Positions 58,866 to 64,000 of a stretch of 64,000 nt of DNA are shown here, piece by piece. Made by a program: the position numbers and the translations under genes. This DNA comes from Thamnidium elegans (Eukaryota; Mucoromycota; Mucoromycetes; Mucorales; Mucoraceae): positions 62,001 to 126,000 of the forward strand of contig JAIXMG010000001.1 of the NCBI GenBank assembly GCA_025201345.1, given 5' to 3'. The notes below the pieces were generated by a model. It was not told the origin of the DNA. It saw only the letters and a program-made list of their open reading frames with translations, and ran no database searches. How positions within the stretch are numbered: position 1 is the first letter of the stretch; every line of letters starts with the position of its first letter.

Positions 58866-59359
58866 TTAATACTTGTATTGTCTAGTCTCAGCACAACCGT
58901 ACTCAAGTAGTTGACGATGGAAGAATAAATCCATTTTTCTTCCCATCCGTCTTATCCTCTCCAGATAATACTCTATGAGTATTACGACCAGAAGATGAAG
59001 ATTTGTTGGCCTTTCTCCCTCTATATTATATCAAAACAAAAAGAAAATAGTAAATCAAAATCATGATAAAGTTAAGCATGCACACAATGCCCTCGGAAAT
59101 CAATCCTCGAGTCATCCAAGATGGTGTCAACGAAAAACCAGATTCGGCGAAGCATATCACCTTCTGATTGCGTTGATAATGGTAAATAGTCGTGTTGTAA
59201 GAGATGTATATATTGGATAAAGGTGGATCTTATCCACTCACAATAGGGATTGCTTAACTCCTGCTTAAATACTGATTTTAATACAATGACGTCTTGGCAC
59301 TCACGAAGTTTCTTTATATAATCTTCCATTGTCGAAGGCAAATCTACAAGTACTTTCAT
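58866..59359 (-). pseudogene. Decayed orphan gene, N-terminal part, two exons
   Basis: The first exon-like frame 59359-59072 begins MKVLVDLPSTMEDYIKKL and holds YCEWIRSTFIQYIHLLQHDY and GDMLRRIWFFVDTILDDSRI. A plausible intron follows, with acceptor at about 59022, and a basic stretch reads RGRKANKSSSSGRNTHRVLS then DKTDGKKNGFILPSSTT. There a stop occurs, and the neighbouring frame continues EYGCAETRQYKY, so a 1-nt frameshift has broken the gene. I recognise no domain. The organisation resembles multi-copy orphan proteins of Mucoromycota. It may belong to the same family as the pseudogene at 52450-53147, which looks like a C-terminal part; this is inference. Confidence 0.45.
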
Positions 59360-60417
59360 TTGATGAATCCTTATTTCGGTGTAAAGTATTTTAAACAGGT
59401 TTTATCATTGACGTCCAATACCATCGAATGTACAGTGTTAGAAGCAAAAACGTGAGTTTGTCATTATTTCAAAAATAATACATATTCTATACTTACTACT
59501 CAAATTTGCACTCAAGTGAACATATCTTCATTTGTTATTCAACGACTTTATCTGTAGATAATCTCCACATTTCAATTTCGTTCAGTCTTAAAAACAAAAC
59601 TATTATATTTTCTTTTTGAAGAGGTGATAATTTGATTTGCTTGTTGAATAAGAATCTAAGCTGATGGGTTCTGAAGTTGAGGAGTTTGAAGAGGCATTTA
59701 TATTATCATTAATACCACTAGAAAAGCTTCTGAATTGTTCAGTGGTAGGATGGACAATTCCGAGTTGCTTGTCATTGATTAACATTGAGGTATTTTCTCA
59801 TTTAGGACGTATCATATTTACCTTGCGTTGTGTACTACCCAAAACATATTTTGCGTTTTAAAGACAGAACTCAATTAACCTTTTTATTGGTGGAAAAATC
59901 TCTAAATCGCGTTCTTATTGGCCAATACTAAATATCAGAACGAATCAAATCAAAAGTTAGTGAGTGGAGCTTCCCCAGACTTGTCATGTAAGCCAAAAAA
60001 TTTTCGGGTAAACTGATACTCCCCTCTCCTAGTTTACATATCATAATATACTCGTTTACATATCGTCACATGCTTGAAATAATAAAGAGCATCTTTACAT
60101 GTTTATTTTTGAAAGGTTTTTTTCTGTCTGAGCACTAAAAATAATGGCGCCCTTCATTTTCCGATCTCAGGTCAAACGTGAATAAGAATGTGATTTTGCC
60201 GGGTTTTTGGGGGCACTGGCTATCAAAAAAATATAAAAACTATAAAAAACAAAAAAATTTATACAACTTTCTTTTATTATTATTATTATTATTATTACAA
60301 TTATGAAGTTGGAAGGTAACACGACTTTACGAAAAAAAAAAAAAAAAATAGTACTTACTTTATTATTATTAAAAAAAAAAAGGTTTATTATTAAATGCAA
60401 GTTGGTCTACTATTGCC
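59360..60417. other. Intergenic region before the acyltransferase
   Basis: About 1 kb. A minus-strand frame at 59785-59603 (GIVHPTTEQFRSFSSGINDN) is low complexity and unassigned. An ATT microsatellite lies at about 60277-60300. Poly-A tracts lie at about 60331-60348 and 60370-60381, just before the ATG at 60418. Confidence 0.4.
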
Positions 60418-61340
60418 ATGGCAATTGTGTCGTTCTTGGTAATCTATCGTCATTTTGGTGGATTCTATTACCGTAGCCTCATGTCAATCATTTGTTTATT
60501 GATCTGCTCCATTTATGGTTTTACCATTTCTCTCTTTTTACCTTTGATTGGTAAAACCAATTATATTAACTCGTCTGTTGCTGTTCTTTATCGTACATTA
60601 GGTGGTTTCTTTACTGGTATTGAAGTAGAATGTGAAGGTCAAGAAAATTTTAAAAAGGTGAAAGGCCCTGCCATTTATGTGTGTAACCATCAATCTAGTA
60701 TTGATATTATGCTTTTAGGTGCTGTTTATCCTAATAATACTACCATTGTTGCAAAGAAAGCATTAAAATATTATCCTTTTTTGGGTTGGTTTAGTAAGTA
60801 TGATCGATCATAAAAAAAAAGGGTATGATCAAATTACTGATAAAAATCTTATATAGTGACTTTAAGTAATGCCATTTTCTTGGATCGTAAAAATAGAGAT
60901 AGTGCCGTAAAGGAAGCTAAACAGGCCGCTGCAGATATACATAAGAAGAATGTAATTAAAATTATGTAATGATCATACATATAATTAAATGAAACTGACT
61001 TTTTTTCTCTTTTTAGATCAACGTTTGGGTATTCCCTGAAGGTACTCGTGGACACGAGTCTGAAGTTACACTTTTACCATTTAAAAAGGGTGCATTTTAT
61101 ATGGCCGTACAAGCTCGTGTTCCCATTGTTCCCATTGTTTTTGCAAATTATTATGAATTCTACAGTGCAAAGGAAAAAAGATTTAATCCCGGTACCATTC
61201 GCTGTAAGGTTTTACCTCCTATTTCTACTGAATCCATTAAAGAAGAATCAGCTGACATCCAAAAACTTGCTGATGACTGTCGTGAGCAAATGCTTGCCGT
61301 ACTTAAAGAAATTACTCCCGAGTATAAGAAATCACAATAG
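60418..61340 (+). CDS. 1-acyl-sn-glycerol-3-phosphate acyltransferase (LPA acyltransferase)
   Basis: Converts lysophosphatidic acid plus acyl-CoA to phosphatidic acid in the ER membrane. Exons 60418-60793, 60857-60951 and 61017-61340 give 264 residues. N-terminal membrane segments (LMSIICLLICSIYGFTISLF) precede the catalytic NHQSSID (His91, Asp96). Then come YPFLGWFMTLSNAIFLDRKN, continuous only after splicing and typical of Slc1-type enzymes, and the FPEGTRGHE block (163-171). The later block VQARVPIVPIVFANY fits the fourth motif. An ATG in another frame at 60395 is not used by this frame. It is convergent with the small V-ATPase gene, 234 bp away. Confidence 0.93.
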
Positions 61341-61574
61341 ATACATATACATCATTTTACACTCCCATTTTACACTCACACACATATATATATTTTACAT
61401 GAATAAACAGTAGTTTTTTTTTTTTTTTTTTATTTTAATGGCGTTACTATTTTTTATTTTTTTTGTTATCTGAAACGCGGATATCGATTGGGGGAAACAA
61501 AAATAATACGATTTTTTTACAAGTGTAAAAAGAAAAGCATCCTCTTCTCTCTCTTCCCTTTATATATTGCCGAC

Positions 61575-62005
61575 TTAAAGTTGAATCTGATTACGAGAGT
61601 TGAACTTGTGAACCAACATCTAAAGTAAAGGAATTATTATTAGTTGCTTTATAACTTTTTTTTTATGTGTTTTACCTGGCAACCACAGAAACCAAGGAAA
61701 CAAGCATAAACCATAGCAGCAGTAAAGCAAGCCTTTGCTGTCAACTTGGGATCCTCAGGGTCAGAGGTGAATTCTGTCAAAATCTCTACTTCAGCGTCAA
61801 ATGCCATACCAAGCACAATCTATTTTTTTTTTTTGAAAAAACAAGTTTCGTGTTTTTAATGACCAAGCGGGATATTTTTTTTTTAAAAAAAAGAGATGAT
61901 GGGCAACATATGTAAACCTCAATCTTGACTTACGAGAAAGATAATACCACAAAAGGATAATAAACTACAACAAGTTGCGTTTCCTGGACTAACAAAGGTC
62001 TTCAT
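61575..62005 (-). CDS. V-ATPase subunit f / RNASEK-like small membrane protein
   Basis: Small two-TM protein of the V-ATPase Vo sector, homologous to animal RNASEK and yeast YPR170W-B. Exons 62005-61934, 61819-61676 and 61619-61575 join in phase 0 each time and give 86 residues. It begins MKTFVSPGNATCCSLLSFCG, in which the Cys-Cys before the first membrane segment is a family feature. It continues with IIFLIVLGMAF, the acidic TSDPEDPK loop, a second segment AAMVYACFLGFCGCQ and a short basic tail. It is easily missed because no exon exceeds 144 nt. The assignment rests on pattern and topology compared with remembered family members. It is convergent with the acyltransferase gene. Confidence 0.78.
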
Positions 62006-62296
62006 TCTATAATATTTATGTATAAAAAAGATAAAAAGGGGGAAGTTTCGCCTATTTGAGAAAAAAAGGAAAAAAGAAAGGTCTCACTAGTTCTAGTTTA
62101 TGAGCATTCATTCATTCAATCGACGTCACCCGTTAAAAAAACTGTTTACTTCCTTGCCGCAAAAAGTAGAAATAGTTGCCTTGATAAGATTATATGGTTT
62201 CCTTTTTAAACTTGAACTTACAGGTCTTACTACGATATTCTATATGTGTATTTCATAGCTTCCAACCAATCAATATAATCATTATTATGACGTTTC

Positions 62297-62339
<43 letters not shown>

Positions 62340-62718
62340 TGTTGCGCTATTTATTAATACACTGCTTTTTTTTTTTCCTTTCCCTTTTTCCTATTCTTTC
62401 TTATTCTAATTCAGAAAAAAAAAATAGTTTTCATTTACTCTATTTTTTGAACTCTTTTTTAATTACACATATATAGAAAGAAAGAAAGAATCAATTAAAC
62501 GTCATCTTTGAGTTTTCTTTTTTTCTTTTATATATATAAAATTCAAGAAAGTTAATTTTTTTTTCTTCTCAATTTCATTAAAGAAAAAAAACAACAACTA
62601 AAAAAAAAAGGAAAAAAAAAAAAAAAAAAAAGATATATAATCAAGTGGAATTGACTTTGATTGCAGGAAGATATTCTTCAGATTTGCAACCAACAACTTT
62701 TATTCAAATCATAAGCCA
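62006..62718. promoter_or_regulatory. Divergent intergenic region
   Basis: About 710 bp between the V-ATPase subunit f gene (-) and the CABLES-like gene (+). It has a T-run of 39 nt (62299-62337), an AAAG microsatellite near 62477-62489 and poly-A at about 62613-62631, shortly before the plus-strand gene. An open frame starting at 62645 overlaps the CDS out of frame and looks like a shadow. Confidence 0.4.
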
Positions 62719-64000
62719 ATGGGCACGACGAAAAGTCGTAAATCTAGGCGGAATAACTCGAGACCAACTGCCTTTACGTTTTTATCAAATATTGCACTGG
62801 GAAGTGAAAATGAGAAACCGCCTGATGGTATACCAACCTTATCCTCATATTTGCCAACAGACCAAAACCTATTACATTATCTCGACAAAGAAGCTACAGT
62901 CCCAATCGGAGGTAATTCATATACGTACACCCCCTTTTTTTTAATTACTTTATACTTATATTTTACGTTGTAGCTTCTTCTTTACACTCTTCGGACAGCA
63001 GCTTTTCAGCCGATGAAGAAGTTAATCAAACCCCATTATCTATTGAAGCCAGCGGAAGAAATCATTCAACAGCCATTGCACCCGTTATAACAGCAAATCA
63101 AAGTTTTGACCCATCTAATAATATTAAAAAGGGAAGAAACACTGTTAAACGTAACCCATCTGAAAGTAGTAACGATAGTCAAGATGTTCAACATCATAAA
63201 CTTACCAGAGAGGACAGTGAAAGGCCAATTGCTTCTGAAAAAATTAAGAAAAAATCTAACCATGGAGAAAAAGAAGTACGTTAAAAAAAGTATGAAGTCA
63301 TGGTTATTTTATTTAAACTAACGATTTTACTATTACTTAGTATGGTCAAGGTAGTATGTCTATTATGTCAGTCTTTCGATACTATACAGATAAAATTCGT
63401 CATTCTTCTAGTAAGAAGAAGTCAATTGAACATTCTACAAACCGTGGCTATGTGTAAGACATTTATTATTATTATTATTATTATGTGTGTATTAACTTTT
63501 TCTAGTAGTCAACAACAATTAGAAAGTCAAGACGGACGTAAAGATCGTAGAGTTCATTCTTATGCTCACTTCTTGAATACAACAGGATCTTTACTGTAAG
63601 TAGTTTGATATCTTATTGTAATTTAAACTAACCTAGTTTTTTTTTTATATAGTGACGATGACATAGTTGAACAACAAGTTGATACTAATTCATATGATCC
63701 ATATTTCCTCGATAATGATAGTTACGGCAAATATGGTTTAGACCCTAGTTCGCTTGTAAGTACATTTGTACATATAAAAAAAAGTTTTTTCTGACAAATC
63801 TTAAAAATAGGGCTCTTTATCAAATGGTATGAGACCTTCTGATTTAAAACGAGAAATGAATGAACAATTTAGATTGAATCATCCAGAAATCCCACCAGAA
63901 ATTACGCTTAGTAAGATTAGAGCAATTAAACTTCACTTGTTTGAGATTGGTAAAAGACTTGATTTAGAGGTATCGAGTGTAGCTCATGCCTATGTCTATT
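62719..64000 (+). CDS. CABLES/cyclin-box-like protein, 5' part (runs off the window)
   Basis: Partial gene with six exons visible: 62719-62911, 62974-63275, 63341-63453, 63506-63595, 63653-63755 and 63811 to the right edge, all in phase. The N-terminal roughly 270 residues are Ser/Asn/Lys-rich and disordered (MGTTKSRKSRRNNSRP and on). The last visible exon has LKREMNEQFRLNHPEI, then LSKIRAIKLHLFEIGKRLDL, then SSVAHAYVYF. This matches the entry into the cyclin-like box of CABLES-type proteins, which have segments of the form LTKIRSLKREM and VAMAYVYFEKL. Such proteins link cyclin-dependent kinases to their targets in animals. The fungal role is unknown, and the rest of the cyclin box lies beyond the edge. 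The start at 62719 is the first in-frame ATG. Confidence 0.72.

Noticed and set aside
62645..62944. 99-codon frame starting upstream of the CABLES-like ATG
   Set aside because: It overlaps the spliced CABLES-like frame, and the latter continues in phase through six exons.

Overview
The window looks like nuclear DNA of an early-diverging fungus, most likely Mucoromycota (inference). It is AT-rich, and its genes are split by many 45-90 nt GT-AG introns, some with a TACTAAC-type branch site. Poly-T/poly-A tracts of 30-45 nt are frequent. The recognisable proteins are fungal or eukaryotic housekeeping proteins. No bacterial operon, CRISPR array or rRNA was seen. Exon borders below were read by eye and checked for reading-phase continuity wherever they are stated.

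Left part (1-12 kb): a decayed SWIM-finger transposase tail runs off the left edge. It is followed by TRM6 (tRNA m1A58 methyltransferase subunit, +), a cytochrome P450 (-), eIF5A (+), an F-BAR/RhoGAP protein of Rgd1 type (-) and a PMP70-like peroxisomal ABC half-transporter (-). From 12.7 to 15.9 kb two secreted, very acidic proteins lie in tandem. They share their signal-peptide start, a 15-residue basic motif and the same TATA string, and are the best candidate here for an undescribed family.

Middle (16-42 kb): a seven-TM orphan (-), tRNA-Ser(AGA) (-), dynactin p27/DCTN6 (-) with a 6-nt microexon, divergently paired with a mitochondrial-type rhomboid protease (+), a transposon-rich interval with a deleted Tc1-like transposase, exocyst SEC10 (+, 14 exons), a Cas1p/CASD1-like O-acetyltransferase (+), a 32-residue zinc-knuckle micropeptide (+), a 156-residue orphan (+), casein kinase 2 alpha (-) and a coiled-coil/glycine-rich orphan (-).

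Right part (42-64 kb): two near-identical 1.8-kb inverted repeats enclose 11.4 kb that holds a fructosamine-kinase-like gene (+), an STK32/YANK-like kinase (-) and about 7 kb of decayed repeats, including a fold-back pseudogene and two minisatellites. Beyond them lie another decayed gene, a lysophosphatidate acyltransferase (+), a tiny V-ATPase subunit f/RNASEK-like gene (-) and the start of a CABLES/cyclin-box-like gene (+) cut by the right edge.

The genes do not form one pathway. Several serve membrane traffic and polarity (SEC10, dynactin p27, F-BAR/RhoGAP, V-ATPase subunit f, acyltransferase), but that is ordinary co-residence. The accessory, repeat-rich stretches are 21.7-25.6 kb and 48.5-60 kb.
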